Source: Gemmatimonadota bacterium
GTDB lineage: Bacteria; Latescibacterota; UBA2968; UBA8231
Length of the DNA stretch: 64,000 nt
Direction of reading: 5' to 3'
NCBI GenBank assembly: GCA_009840005.1
Contig: VXOR01000033.1
Span: 1 to 64,000, forward strand
The notes under the pieces are model-generated. The model was not told the DNA's origin. It did no database searches and saw only the letters and a list, made by a program, of their open reading frames with translations. The translations under genes were made by a program, and so were the position numbers. Below are positions 49,531-58,128 of this stretch, one piece after another. Every line of letters starts with the position of its first letter. The stretch's first letter is position 1.

Positions 49531-50475
49531 CTACGAGCGCAAAGCATTCAAGGAATCGCGCAAATTGTTCAGGTCGGTTAGGGTAACGGCCCCGGCCTGA
49601 TTGAGAAAACGCTGGTAATGCGGGGCGGCCCGTCCACCGGCTAGCAGGGCCATGTCGCCTCCTATCAGCCGGCGCAATTTGAGCAACTCGCCGCCCAGAT
49701 GGGGATCGTCGCCCGGATAGATGATGCTGAGGAGGACGGCCTTGGCACCCTTTTGCGCGGCGGCTCCGGCGATTTCCTCGGCCGGTAGGTTGGGTCCTAG
49801 GAAAGTCGAGTTCCAACCCTCTGACGTGGCTACGACTGAAGCGAGCAAGGCACCGATCTCGTGCAATTGCCCCGCAGGCGTGGTGGCGACGACGTGGGGA
49901 GCAGTCGCCGATACTTGGAAACTGGCGCGTAGGTTGCCGATAAAGCTGCACACGACGGCCGAAGCCATGTGTTCGTCGGATACTCTCAAGGTGCCTTCCT
50001 GCCACATCTGGCCAATGCGCTCCATCAGCGGCTGTACCACTTCTTCGAGCAGATGCCGCTGGCTCAATGCTATAGAGGCACGGACCAATTGCTCTTCAAG
50101 CGAGACCGCGTCTAGCCCTTGCACTGCGACTAAGGCTTGTGCGAGGAATTCGCCGGGGTCGGCGGTGTCTTTTTTCTCGACCTCTCCATCGGTCGGCCTC
50201 TGAGTCAACGGCGCGGCTGCTTGCTCAGCGCGGACCAGCTTCATCAGCTCGGGCGTGGAGAGATGGGCGATGCGGCCAATGCTCTGTCCGGCCTGCACCG
50301 CCTGCTGCAACCACTGTAGGTGCGCGATGTCTTCGTCCGAATAAAGCCGTCTATTGGTCGTCGTCCGCTCAGGCACCACGGCTTGATAGCGCTTTTCCCA
50401 AACGCGGATGACATGGGCCGAAAGGCCGGTCCGCCGCACTACTACTTTGATGGGGTGTCCCAGCGTCGGTTCCAT
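49531..50475 (-). CDS. MerR regulator with B12-binding domain (CarH/LitR-like)
   Basis: 314 residues from ATG 50475. MerR helix-turn-helix IKVVVRRTGLSAHVIRVWEKRY (9-30), helix bundle with W158-x9-E168-H169 (WQEGTLRVSDEH), the adenosylcobalamin-capping motif of CarH/LitR, and a Rossmann B12-binding domain with QLHEIGALL holding the likely lower-ligand His205. In the family, adenosylcobalamin keeps a tetramer on DNA in the dark; light breaks the Co-C bond and releases it. The same 11-bp repeats appear upstream of the fasciclin gene. Some family members respond to B12 without light. Confidence 0.87.
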   Translation of the reverse strand: MEPTLGHPIKVVVRRTGLSAHVIRVWEKRYQAVVPERTTTNRRLYSDEDIAHLQWLQQAVQAGQSIGRIAHLSTPELMKLVRAEQAAAPLTQRPTDGEVEKKDTADPGEFLAQALVAVQGLDAVSLEEQLVRASIALSQRHLLEEVVQPLMERIGQMWQEGTLRVSDEHMASAVVCSFIGNLRASFQVSATAPHVVATTPAGQLHEIGALLASVVATSEGWNSTFLGPNLPAEEIAGAAAQKGAKAVLLSIIYPGDDPHLGGELLKLRRLIGGDMALLAGGRAAPHYQRFLNQAGAVTLTDLNNLRDSLNALRS

Positions 50476-50525
50476 AACACAGCAAACAAGCGATTTCTGC
50501 CCATTTCCACAATCTTCCAAGCAAA

Positions 50526-50550
50526 GCAGGCCGCATTTGCTGCGGCCTGC
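50526..50550 (-). terminator. Hairpin between fasciclin and regulator genes
   Basis: A perfect 10-bp stem GCAGGCCGCA / TGCGGCCTGC with a 5-base loop lies 20 bases after the fasciclin stop. On the minus strand it is followed by TTTGCTT, a weak U-tract, so it may be a partial terminator that lowers expression of the downstream genes. Confidence 0.5.
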
Positions 50551-50569
50551 TCCGGCGCAGTTTACGGGC

Positions 50570-51106
50570 CTAGCGAGCTTGCTGCTTGACCGTACCCCAA
50601 GTACTGCTCTCGACAGCGGTGGCAGGCGGAGGCAGGAGCACCGCATCAATGATGTGGATTACGCCATTGCTGGCGGTCACGTCCGCTTGGACGACATTGG
50701 CATTGTTGATCATCACGCCGCTGTCGCTGACGCTGATATCGATCGAGTCGCCACTGAGGGTGGTAGCCGAACTTAGTTCCACTACGTCGGCGGCCATGAC
50801 CGAACCCGCGACGACGTGATAAAGCAGGATCGCGGTCAGCAGTTCCTTATTCTCGGGCAACAGCAGCGACTCGACGGTGCCCTCTGGCAAAGCGGCGAAT
50901 GCCTCGTCCGTGGGGGCAAAGACGGTTAAGGGGCCTTCGCCTTGGAGCGCATCGACGAGGTCGGCGGCCTGCACCGCGGCGACCAGCGTGTTAAAGGTGC
51001 CAGCCCCGATGGCAACATCGACGATATCCTCGTCTTGGGCTTGGGCTGGGCCTGCCCAAGACGCGAGGGCTAGCGCCATGAGTGTGGCAATACGGGTGAG
51101 GTTCAT
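50570..51106 (-). CDS. Secreted fasciclin-domain protein
   Basis: 178 residues. Signal peptide (cleavage after AQA near residue 23), then one fasciclin (FAS1) domain: [33 protein letters not shown] (H1 box-like) and [12 protein letters not shown]. Fasciclin proteins sit in the same gene neighbourhoods as cfa and DUF1365 in light- and singlet-oxygen-responsive regulons. First gene downstream of the operator array, so probably the most strongly regulated one. Confidence 0.9.
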   Translation of the reverse strand: MNLTRIATLMALALASWAGPAQAQDEDIVDVAIGAGTFNTLVAAVQAADLVDALQGEGPLTVFAPTDEAFAALPEGTVESLLLPENKELLTAILLYHVVAGSVMAADVVELSSATTLSGDSIDISVSDSGVMINNANVVQADVTASNGVIHIIDAVLLPPPATAVESSTWGTVKQQAR

Positions 51107-51152
51107 GCAATTTCCTCCTTGTAAAGGTGTATGGAGCCTCTTTTGGCTTCCA

Positions 51153-51229
51153 TTGTCTAATTGAGTGTACTTATTTGTCTATTATTTGTCAAGATATTTT
51201 CTGAAATTATTTAGACAAAAATTAGACAA
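51153..51229 (-). promoter_or_regulatory. Promoter covered by tandem 11-bp CarH/LitR-type operator repeats
   Basis: Minus-strand promoter: -35 TTGACA (51192-51187), 17-bp spacer, -10 TACACT (51169-51164), reading toward fasciclin. On the plus strand four 11-bp units follow one another: TTGTCTAATTG, AGTGTACTTAT, TTGTCTATTAT, TTGTCAAGATA (51153-51196). On the minus strand two more, TTGTCTAATTT and TTGTCTAAATA, run from 51229. The units cover both promoter boxes. Eleven-base direct repeats overlapping the -35/-10 are the known operator form for CarH-type photoreceptors. Confidence 0.75.
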
Positions 51230-51269
51230 TCGGTTAATTCACTATATTATGCAGGGATTATACAGGGGC

Positions 51270-51415
51270 CTTAGTACGTAGTTATACATGGTCATCGGGG
51301 TATCAGATGCTTCGACTCCGCTTCGCTCCGCTCAGCATGACAAGTGGGTGCGCTGCTTCACCGTGTCATGCTGAGCGAAGCGAAGCATCTCATACCACCT
51401 CTACTGTCGTCTTAG
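51270..51415. mobile_element. Family A hairpin element, copy f
   Basis: 146 bp with degenerate CTTAGTACG / CGTCTTAG ends (second end type) and the core palindrome GATGCTTCGACTCCGCTTCG. Exact 9-bp target duplication TACAGGGGC (51261-51269 and 51416-51424). It lies just upstream of the operator region, between fasciclin and the second TonB receptor. Confidence 0.8.
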
Positions 51416-51526
51416 TACAGGGGCTTTTAATGCGATGGAATTGTGAACTGATACGTATCCGGCGCGACGCGAAGGGTCCCTCTTCGGGTGCATCCGCGTC
51501 GTGCTGGACGACTTTGGATCTCGCTG

Positions 51527-53692
51527 CTAAAAAGAGAAGTTGAAGCCCAGCGTGGGGATTATGGGCAATTGTTTGATCTTGCGCGGCTCGACTTCGGGAT
51601 CGACCGAATCAAGCTGCACAAACCACTCGTTGCGGCGGCTGTACACATTGAATATCTGCACGTAGAACTCGCTGGCGGCTCCCCGCAGTGCGAACGACCG
51701 GCTGGCGCTGACATCGAGGCGGTGATAGGGCTGTAGGCGGGCGCTGTTGCGCTGGACAGGTGACTCGGAAGCCGGTGTAAATGCTTGCCCGGTGGCATAC
51801 GCTAGGTTCGCGCCGAGCCGCCATGCGCCCACCTCGTAGGAGGCGGCAAAAGACAGGTCGTGGCGGCGGTCGTGTTTGGGGGGAAAGGGCTGACCGTCGT
51901 TGAGTTCGGGGAAGGTGCGCCGCGTCCAAGCGAGCGCGTAGCCGATCCACCCGGTGAGTGCGCCGGTGCGCCGCTGTAAAAAGACCTCGACCCCGCTGGC
52001 CCAGCCCGTGCCGCCGCTTTTGAACACTGCTTCTGAGTGCGTGGCCTCGTTGTCGTCGGGCAGTTCGGTATCCACGGTCACTAGGTTGGCGAGGTCCGTG
52101 TAATAGGCCTCCACGGAAAACAGGTAGCGCGGCGAAGGAGACCACTCGATGCCGGTGACGGCCTGATAGGATCGCCCCGGCTCGACGGTGTCGTCCAAAG
52201 GAACCCAGAAATCGCCGCCGCTGAAGGCTTCGGTGGTGATCAGTTGCAGGTGTTGGCGATACACTCCGCCGCCGGCTTTGACGCGGATTTTGTCGCTCAA
52301 CGCTTGGCTCAGGGACAGCCTCGGCGTGAAGTGCCAGCGATTTCCTTCGCTGAAGTACGTCCCTCGTCCGCCCAATCGCACTTGTGTGGTCGGCCCGAGC
52401 TGCCACTCGTCCTGCACGTAGCCTTCCAACAGCACCGGCTCTTGGCGCAAGTCGAGCTGGGTCCGCTCGTTGAAAGACCGGACAAAGTGGAACTCGAACA
52501 GGGTGGCCAAGAAGCCCAAAGAAAGTGTGTGATGGTGGTTGGCGAAGTAATCCAAGTCGCCTTTGAGCGACAGGTCGCGGATGCTGTTGGCGATGCAGAC
52601 GGGCGCGTCGAGGAAACGGAGTGCGACAATGCTTTCGTACGACGAGCCAGCGGCCGTGAAGTGGCCGAACAGGGCCGGTGAAAACGCGCGCGTCCAGCGC
52701 GCAGTCAGGGCGCGGTTGCCCCAGCGCATGGCGACGAAAGACTCCCGGTCGTCTTCTAGGTCAATCCGCAGGTCGTCTTGTCCCCAGTACGCGGTCGCGG
52801 TATAGGTGTCGTCGCCCCGCCGCTGGTTAATGCCGCCGTTGAGGTCGTAGAAGTAATAGTCCAACGGGATGTCCTCTCCGCGCGTGCGGAGGGCGCTGAA
52901 CACGCCGTCTAAGTAGGTGCGGCGACCAGCCAACATCCACGAGCCTTGGCCGACGGGTCCTTCGGTGAGCAAGCGGCCTGAGATCAGGCTCACGCCGCCG
53001 CGCCCGCTAGTCCTCTTATGATTGCCCTCGCGATTGCTCACGTCGAGCACTGCCCCGAGCGTGCGGCCGTACGGAGCGGGATAGGCTCCCTTGTACAGAT
53101 TGACCTCCTTGATGGCGTCTGGGTTGAAGGTCGAGAAAAGCCCGAACAGGTGGGAGGGATTGTACAGGGGAATATGGTCGAGGAGAATGGCCGTTTGGTC
53201 GGGGCCGCCGCCGCGCACGTATAAGCCGCTGCTGATATCCGCAACCGCTTGGACGCCCGGCAGTAGCTGTAAGCCGCGCAAGAGGTCGGCCTCGCCGAGG
53301 GCGGGCAACTGCTGCAACGGCTTGGCGCGGAGGCTAATGCGATCGGTCTCCACCGAGACCTGCTCGCCTAGGTCCACCGGCTTGGGTACCAGCGTCAAGT
53401 CGAGCCGCACGGACTCGTCGGCATCAAAGCGTAGCGTGTCCCACCGGGTCTGATAGCCTAGATGCGACGTGCTCACCATGTGCGTGCCAGCCGGTACTTG
53501 CACGACCGCGTAGTAGCCGCTGGAGTTGCTGATCGCCGCGAGCGGAAGTCCCTGCACCGCGACAGTGACGCGGGGCAGGGATTCGCCGCTGTCGGCGTCG
53601 GTGACAAAGCCGCTCAGGGTCGCCGCCTGTGCCGTCCCTGCCGATAGCAGCCACGCCGCTAGCACTCGCTTACAATTTTTTTGCAAACTCAC
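51527..53692 (-). CDS. TonB-dependent receptor, paralogue
   Basis: 721 residues, closely similar along its whole length to the receptor at 40697 (same ATLSGFVTDADSGESLPRVTV opening, VRGGGPDQTAILLDHIPLYN plug and LPIIPTLGFNFSF end). GTG start at 53692. The N-terminus includes a short signal (about 1-23) and the carboxypeptidase-like domain. No DUF4249 partner follows it. With its paralogue it brackets the lipid island as 13-kb direct repeats, offering a route for recombination. Confidence 0.9.
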   Translation of the reverse strand: MSLQKNCKRVLAAWLLSAGTAQAATLSGFVTDADSGESLPRVTVAVQGLPLAAISNSSGYYAVVQVPAGTHMVSTSHLGYQTRWDTLRFDADESVRLDLTLVPKPVDLGEQVSVETDRISLRAKPLQQLPALGEADLLRGLQLLPGVQAVADISSGLYVRGGGPDQTAILLDHIPLYNPSHLFGLFSTFNPDAIKEVNLYKGAYPAPYGRTLGAVLDVSNREGNHKRTSGRGGVSLISGRLLTEGPVGQGSWMLAGRRTYLDGVFSALRTRGEDIPLDYYFYDLNGGINQRRGDDTYTATAYWGQDDLRIDLEDDRESFVAMRWGNRALTARWTRAFSPALFGHFTAAGSSYESIVALRFLDAPVCIANSIRDLSLKGDLDYFANHHHTLSLGFLATLFEFHFVRSFNERTQLDLRQEPVLLEGYVQDEWQLGPTTQVRLGGRGTYFSEGNRWHFTPRLSLSQALSDKIRVKAGGGVYRQHLQLITTEAFSGGDFWVPLDDTVEPGRSYQAVTGIEWSPSPRYLFSVEAYYTDLANLVTVDTELPDDNEATHSEAVFKSGGTGWASGVEVFLQRRTGALTGWIGYALAWTRRTFPELNDGQPFPPKHDRRHDLSFAASYEVGAWRLGANLAYATGQAFTPASESPVQRNSARLQPYHRLDVSASRSFALRGAASEFYVQIFNVYSRRNEWFVQLDSVDPEVEPRKIKQLPIIPTLGFNFSF

Positions 53693-54002
53693 CTGTTTGT
53701 TATCTCACTGACGTTTTGCATGGGTCTCTAGGTATGAGATGCTTCGACTCCGCTCCGCTGCGCTCAGCATGACAAGTGCTAGCACTTCGCTTCTCAGTGT
53801 CATGCTGAGCGCAGCGAAGCATCCCATACCGAATTGTGCCTGTCTAGGAATTTGTCCCATAAATGCTATCCATCGGTTACGAGATGGCTAGTAGAGAAAC
53901 ATATCGACATATTGAGCGAGTTGCACCCTGCGCCCTATGCTGGCCTCTTGAGACTTTGTATCTTTCAGGGCCTTTTCACTACTACATACAAAGGACGGAT
54001 AT
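53693..54002. other. Intergenic region with family A copy g
   Basis: 53708-53848 is a hairpin element with left end CTGACGTTTTGCATGG, core GATGCTTCGACTCCGCTC and TGTCATGCTGAGCGCAGCG, and a lost right end. The remaining 150 bp contain no supported gene; a 110-codon plus-strand frame overlaps the aminotransferase start and is not convincing. AAAGGACGG before 54003 is the aminotransferase binding site. Confidence 0.6.
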
Positions 54003-55337
54003 ATGACCACCGACCGCATTTTCCACCGCGTCATTACCGACAACTGGCCGCAGATTTCCCACGGCAAGGACTGCTACCTCTACGCCGAAGACGGCCGCGC
54101 GTACCTCGATGCCTGCGCTGGCGTCCACGTGGTCTCCATCGGCCACGGCGTCCCAGAGATAGCTGAGGTCATGCGGGAGCAGGCGAACAAGGTCAGCTTT
54201 ACCTACGCCCGCTTCCTCACCCAACCGCAAATCGACCTCGCCGACAAAATCGCCGCCATAGCCCCTGGCGACCTCAATCGCGTGTTCTTCATCTCCGGCG
54301 GGTCCGAGGCCACGGAATCCGCGCTCAAGATCGCCCGCAAGTACCACATCGAGACCGGCAACCCGAAGAAGTACAAAGTCATCACCCGCTGGCAGAGCTG
54401 GCACGGCAACACCATCGGCGCGCTTTCCATGTCGGGCCGCACCACTTGGCGCGACGACTACGTGCCCTATTTGCACGACTTCCCGCACATCACCTTCCCC
54501 CACCCGGATCACTGTCCGTACTGCCAAGACCGACCCGCCTGTACGCTGGCCTGCGCCGAAGAGCTGGAAAGGGTCGTCAAACAGGAGGGCAGCGAGTACA
54601 TCTCCGCCTTTATCGCCGAGCCGATTTCGGGCACTTCTTGCTGCGGCCTGATGCCACCGCCCGACTACTTCCCCACCATCCGCGCGATCTGCGACCGCTA
54701 CAACATCCTGATGATCATTGACGAAGTGGTCACTGGCTACGGACGCACGGGCCTCAATTTCGGCATTGAGCACTGGGACGCCATTCCAGACATCATAGCC
54801 ACTGGCAAGGGCCTCGCCAGCGGGTACACGCCCATTGCCGCCACCTTGGTCCGCGACGAGATCTACGACGGGATCTACAAAAAGCAGAACCACTACGTCC
54901 ACGGCCACACCTACGGCGGCAATCCGCTCTCCTGCGCCATTGCCCTCGCCGTGCAGAACTACATTCAAGACCACGACTTGGTCGATCGCTGCGCGCAGAT
55001 GGGCGACCTGATGCTGGAGAAGATGCAGCCCTTAATGGACTCGCCCATAGTCAGCGCGGTGCGCGGCAAGGGCCTGCTCACTGGCGTGGAGTTTGCAAAG
55101 GACAAGGAGAGCCACACGCCCTTTGACCCCGCTCAGGGCGTGTCCGCCGCGATCGTCAACCGCGCCTTTGCCAAAGGCGTGCTCATCATGCCCGGCTCGC
55201 CTGGGTTGATCGACGGCGTCGCCGGCGACCACATCGCCATCAGCCCGCCCTTTACCATTAGCGAGGAACAGGTCGAGGAAGTCGCGCAGGTGATCGCGGA
55301 GGTAGTTGGAGACATGGAGCGGGAATTGGGATATTGA
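54003..55337 (+). CDS. Class III PLP aminotransferase
   Basis: 444 residues. Aminotransferase class III features: FFISGGSEATESALKIAR, SWHGNTIGALSMSG, IDEVVTGYGRTG and the PLP-lysine region IATGKGLASGYTPIAA, then GHTYGGNPLSCAIALA. Substrate unclear; family members act on omega-amino acids, ornithine or beta-alanine. It is followed 48 bases later by a flavin monooxygenase, possibly one catabolic operon, with a hairpin in between. Confidence 0.87.
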   Translation: MTTDRIFHRVITDNWPQISHGKDCYLYAEDGRAYLDACAGVHVVSIGHGVPEIAEVMREQANKVSFTYARFLTQPQIDLADKIAAIAPGDLNRVFFISGGSEATESALKIARKYHIETGNPKKYKVITRWQSWHGNTIGALSMSGRTTWRDDYVPYLHDFPHITFPHPDHCPYCQDRPACTLACAEELERVVKQEGSEYISAFIAEPISGTSCCGLMPPPDYFPTIRAICDRYNILMIIDEVVTGYGRTGLNFGIEHWDAIPDIIATGKGLASGYTPIAATLVRDEIYDGIYKKQNHYVHGHTYGGNPLSCAIALAVQNYIQDHDLVDRCAQMGDLMLEKMQPLMDSPIVSAVRGKGLLTGVEFAKDKESHTPFDPAQGVSAAIVNRAFAKGVLIMPGSPGLIDGVAGDHIAISPPFTISEEQVEEVAQVIAEVVGDMERELGY

Positions 55338-55362
55338 GGGGCGGTTTCAAACCGCCCCCTAC
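55338..55362 (+). terminator. Strong hairpin after the aminotransferase stop
   Basis: GGGGCGGTTT - C - AAACCGCCCC, a perfect 10-bp stem (55338-55358) starting at the stop codon, the same palindrome as at 1147-1173. It may act as a terminator or as a mobile-repeat remnant. Confidence 0.5.
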
Positions 55363-55385
55363 ATTGCCTTTAGAGGAGGATTACT

Positions 55386-56468
55386 ATGAAACTCGGCACC
55401 TTTATGATGCCCTTGCATCCCCCGGAAAAAGACCGCACCGAATGCTTTGCCGAGGACGTCGATTTCGTCGTCCGCGCCGACCGGCTCGGCTTCACCGAGG
55501 CTTGGGTCGGCCAGCACCACACTGTCGCTTGGGAGCCGATTCCGTCCAACGATCTCTTCATCGCCCACGTCCTGCCCCTGACGCAAAACATCCGCTTGGG
55601 CACGGGCGTTTCCATCATGCCGCAGCACCACCCGGTCAACGTCGCGGTGCGCTTAGCCTTTCTCGACCACCTGTCCAAGGGCCGCTTCAACTGCGGTTTC
55701 GGCCAAGGCGGCGTCGCCACCGACTGGGGCCTTTTTGACCTGCCCGATCCCAAGACGCAAGGGCTGATGACCGTCGAGAGCATCGACATGGTCCTCAAGC
55801 TCTGGCAGGCGGACGCCCCGTTTGACTTTGCCGGGGATTTCTACCGCATCAAAATTGAGGAGGCGAACTCCGAACTCGGCATCGGCGAATTGCTTAAGCC
55901 CTACCAGCAGCCGCACCCGCCCATTGGTATGAGCGTGATAAGAGGCGACTCCATGGCCGCAACCATGGCCGGCCAGCGGGGCTATCTGCCCATCAGCACC
56001 AATCTCGTCGCTCCTTCGATCTTGACTCAGCACTGGCAGACCTACAGCGCCGGGGCCACCGAGGCCGGTCTGCCCGCGCCCGAGCGCACCCGCTGGCGCA
56101 TCTCGCGCAGCATCCTCGTCGCCGATGACGAAGCGCGCGCTTGGGACTACGCCCTCGACGAGAAGAGCGCTTTCTGTCGCTCCTTTGAATACCTGATCGC
56201 CGTACTCAGCGGTGCCCAGATGCTCCACATTACGAAGCATGACCCGGAGGTGCCCGACGAGGAGGTCACGCCCGAGTATCTGATCAGGAACCTGTGCATA
56301 ATAGGCGACGCGAAGTCGTGCGTAGATCAGCTACAGGGCTTGTGGGAGACGACCGGGGGCTTTGACACGCTGCTGATGATCGCCCACGACTGGGACGACC
56401 GGCCGCTGTGGGAGCGCTCGATGGACTTGCTCGCCAACCAGGTTGTGCCGCAATTGCCGTCGGTATAG
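55386..56468 (+). CDS. LLM-class flavin-dependent monooxygenase
   Basis: 360 residues. Bacterial-luciferase-like TIM barrel: MKLGTFMMPLHPPEKDRTECFAED, GFTEAWVGQHHTVAWEPIPSNDLF, GTGVSIMPQHHPVNVAVRLAFLDHLSKGRFNCGFGQGG. The family uses reduced FMN and oxygen, sometimes F420. Substrate unknown. Strong GAGGAGG site before the ATG. Confidence 0.87.
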   Translation: MKLGTFMMPLHPPEKDRTECFAEDVDFVVRADRLGFTEAWVGQHHTVAWEPIPSNDLFIAHVLPLTQNIRLGTGVSIMPQHHPVNVAVRLAFLDHLSKGRFNCGFGQGGVATDWGLFDLPDPKTQGLMTVESIDMVLKLWQADAPFDFAGDFYRIKIEEANSELGIGELLKPYQQPHPPIGMSVIRGDSMAATMAGQRGYLPISTNLVAPSILTQHWQTYSAGATEAGLPAPERTRWRISRSILVADDEARAWDYALDEKSAFCRSFEYLIAVLSGAQMLHITKHDPEVPDEEVTPEYLIRNLCIIGDAKSCVDQLQGLWETTGGFDTLLMIAHDWDDRPLWERSMDLLANQVVPQLPSV

Positions 56469-56593
56469 GGAATGCAAGAACGCTCGCGATGGCGACGATA
56501 AGGTGCGTTTTTTGACAACTGCATTTTAGGGTCGTACCCTTATTTTTTCTTATATGAGAGCTGATTGTGGAAACGCCTTCCGAAAGAGACGGC

Positions 56594-56941
56594 ATGAACA
56601 GAACACTGGAATATGACGCGAGCGACCAGAATGTATCCGTCGCTTGGGACGAGAAGGTTGGAGCTTTTCAAGTGACGAGCGATCTAGGTACCTTCCGCGT
56701 GGAGCCTGCTTGGCACGAGAAGGCGCAGGTTTTTTATACGGCGTACACCGAAGTCGAGGGCCTGTTTATCGAGGCCGCGACGCTCGACGAGTTCAAGGAA
56801 GTCATACTCGACATGGTGCCCGACCTGTTGCGGGACAACCACATAGACGCCACCGGCCAAGTCCGGCCGATGCCCGACATCCCTGTTGCGGAGCCGGTGC
56901 GAGTAGAGAGAGGCAGCAGTCAGGACAGGGCACTAGCCTAG
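56594..56941 (+). CDS. DUF1902/HicB-like small protein
   Basis: 115 residues from ATG 56594 (a GTG at 56567 is in frame). FRVEPAWHEKAQVFYTAYTEVEGLFIEAATLDEFKEVILDMVPDLLRDN matches the DUF1902/HicB-like fold found in type II antitoxins. A short frame immediately downstream (56943) looks like a HicA-type partner. Confidence 0.6.
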   Translation: MNRTLEYDASDQNVSVAWDEKVGAFQVTSDLGTFRVEPAWHEKAQVFYTAYTEVEGLFIEAATLDEFKEVILDMVPDLLRDNHIDATGQVRPMPDIPVAEPVRVERGSSQDRALA

Positions 56942-56942
56942 C

Positions 56943-57098
56943 GTGGGCGAGGACTACTATCGCTGGCTTACGAGCCGGCTAACAGCCTTGGGCTATACTT
57001 GGGTAAGCACCGGCAAGCACCAGAAATGGAAGCACGGTACGACAGGGGCCTCAGTGGCGGTTTGTCTTCGCCAAGAACTCGGACCTTCCCACGTCTAG
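56943..57098 (+). CDS. Possible short HicA-like partner
   Basis: GTG at 56943, 51 codons: MGEDYYRWLTSRLTALGYTW, then STGKHQKWKHGTTGASVAV. The GKHQKWKHG block resembles HicA. A second frame continues as LPTSSYKKYTPYQRQHLLATL, so a frameshift may have truncated a longer toxin. Placement right after the DUF1902-like gene supports a toxin-antitoxin pair. Confidence 0.35.
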   Translation: MGEDYYRWLTSRLTALGYTWVSTGKHQKWKHGTTGASVAVCLRQELGPSHV

Positions 57099-57215
57099 CT
57101 ATAAGAAGTACACCCCATACCAGCGCCAGCACCTTTTAGCGACCCTTGTAACCGTCCATTGGCCCCCGAGACCGCCATTCAGCGACGAGCCTTTCACGCT
57201 TATGAATGGGATTAT

Positions 57216-57974
57216 TCAGGAGCGCATCTGATTCGCGGTTTTGCCTTTTGGGATCTTCACGAATACAAGAAAATAGGAGTGATTTTTTCTTGCGTGGACC
57301 TGTTTGAGAACGCGGCTCATTCCAGGTTTGTTTGGGCGAACGACAACAAATAGATCTTTACAGAAAAATCCAAGCTCGGCGTAGGAGTTGATGATCTCAA
57401 CGTGGGTTAAGTTCTGGCGATTCGCGCTGACCTCATCTTGGCACTTCACGATCAATACGCCTCGGTCGCGCAGCACTCGGTGAGCCTCGCGACCGCTATC
57501 CTCATAGAGTTCTACAACCGCAGCGTGCCACTTCCCGCCGCCTCGCCTCGGTGCTTCATGTCCGTTGGAATAGTGGTCTCGAAAGGCATTGTGTGTCCCC
57601 GCACCTGCTTTGGTCGAGTTCCCGCTGCGGAAGAACCCTTCCATGTAGGGCGGGTCAAGGACGATCGCATCGAATGATTCACTTTCATACGGGAGATTGC
57701 GACAGTCTGTACCGTCCGCGATATCTGACGGATGCAAGTCGTACTTTGAAGTATCGACGTTGCGCCAGAAGACGCCCTTGCCAAATGTCACATCGGCAAT
57801 TTTGGCCCCCTCCTCAATGTGCAGCTTTAAGATAGCCGGGAATACATCCGCGTTGTTTCCGAGGTGGGCGGAGAAAACCAGATTTGTCGTGGCATTTCCA
57901 TCTGGTTTTTTTCGGCCAGATGGTGTTCTACTTCTGCTCCCGCCAAAGTCAAGCTCTGACTGACGCGCGTTCAT
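57216..57974 (-). CDS. Orphan DNA methyltransferase
   Basis: 252 residues. [16 protein letters not shown] (SAM-site-like FGKG) and [15 protein letters not shown] (catalytic DPPY) mark an N4-cytosine/N6-adenine DNA methyltransferase; [17 protein letters not shown] follows. No restriction enzyme is adjacent, so it is an orphan or part of a phage-defence or regulatory methylation system. AT-rich, distinct composition. Confidence 0.78.
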   Translation of the reverse strand: MNARQSELDFGGSRSRTPSGRKKPDGNATTNLVFSAHLGNNADVFPAILKLHIEEGAKIADVTFGKGVFWRNVDTSKYDLHPSDIADGTDCRNLPYESESFDAIVLDPPYMEGFFRSGNSTKAGAGTHNAFRDHYSNGHEAPRRGGGKWHAAVVELYEDSGREAHRVLRDRGVLIVKCQDEVSANRQNLTHVEIINSYAELGFFCKDLFVVVRPNKPGMSRVLKQVHARKNHSYFLVFVKIPKGKTANQMRS

Positions 57975-58128
57975 GTGTTTTTTCTCACTTCACTTTGTTG
58001 GGCAGGCTAATTTCCACGCAGTCTCCTAATTGACTGAGCCACATTAGGTTATGTTGGCAATGGACAGCCTTAAGGGATGAATCTGAAGCTAGCGGAATGG
58101 GAGAACTCTGTCAACGCCTAAGATGCCT

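Noticed and set aside
53834..54166. A 110-residue frame upstream of and overlapping the aminotransferase.
   Set aside because: It overlaps the start of a clear gene in another frame, includes the end of a repeat and has no recognisable domain.
57159..57353. A 64-residue plus-strand frame at the methyltransferase 3' end.
   Set aside because: It lies mostly antisense to the clear methyltransferase gene and shows no family features.
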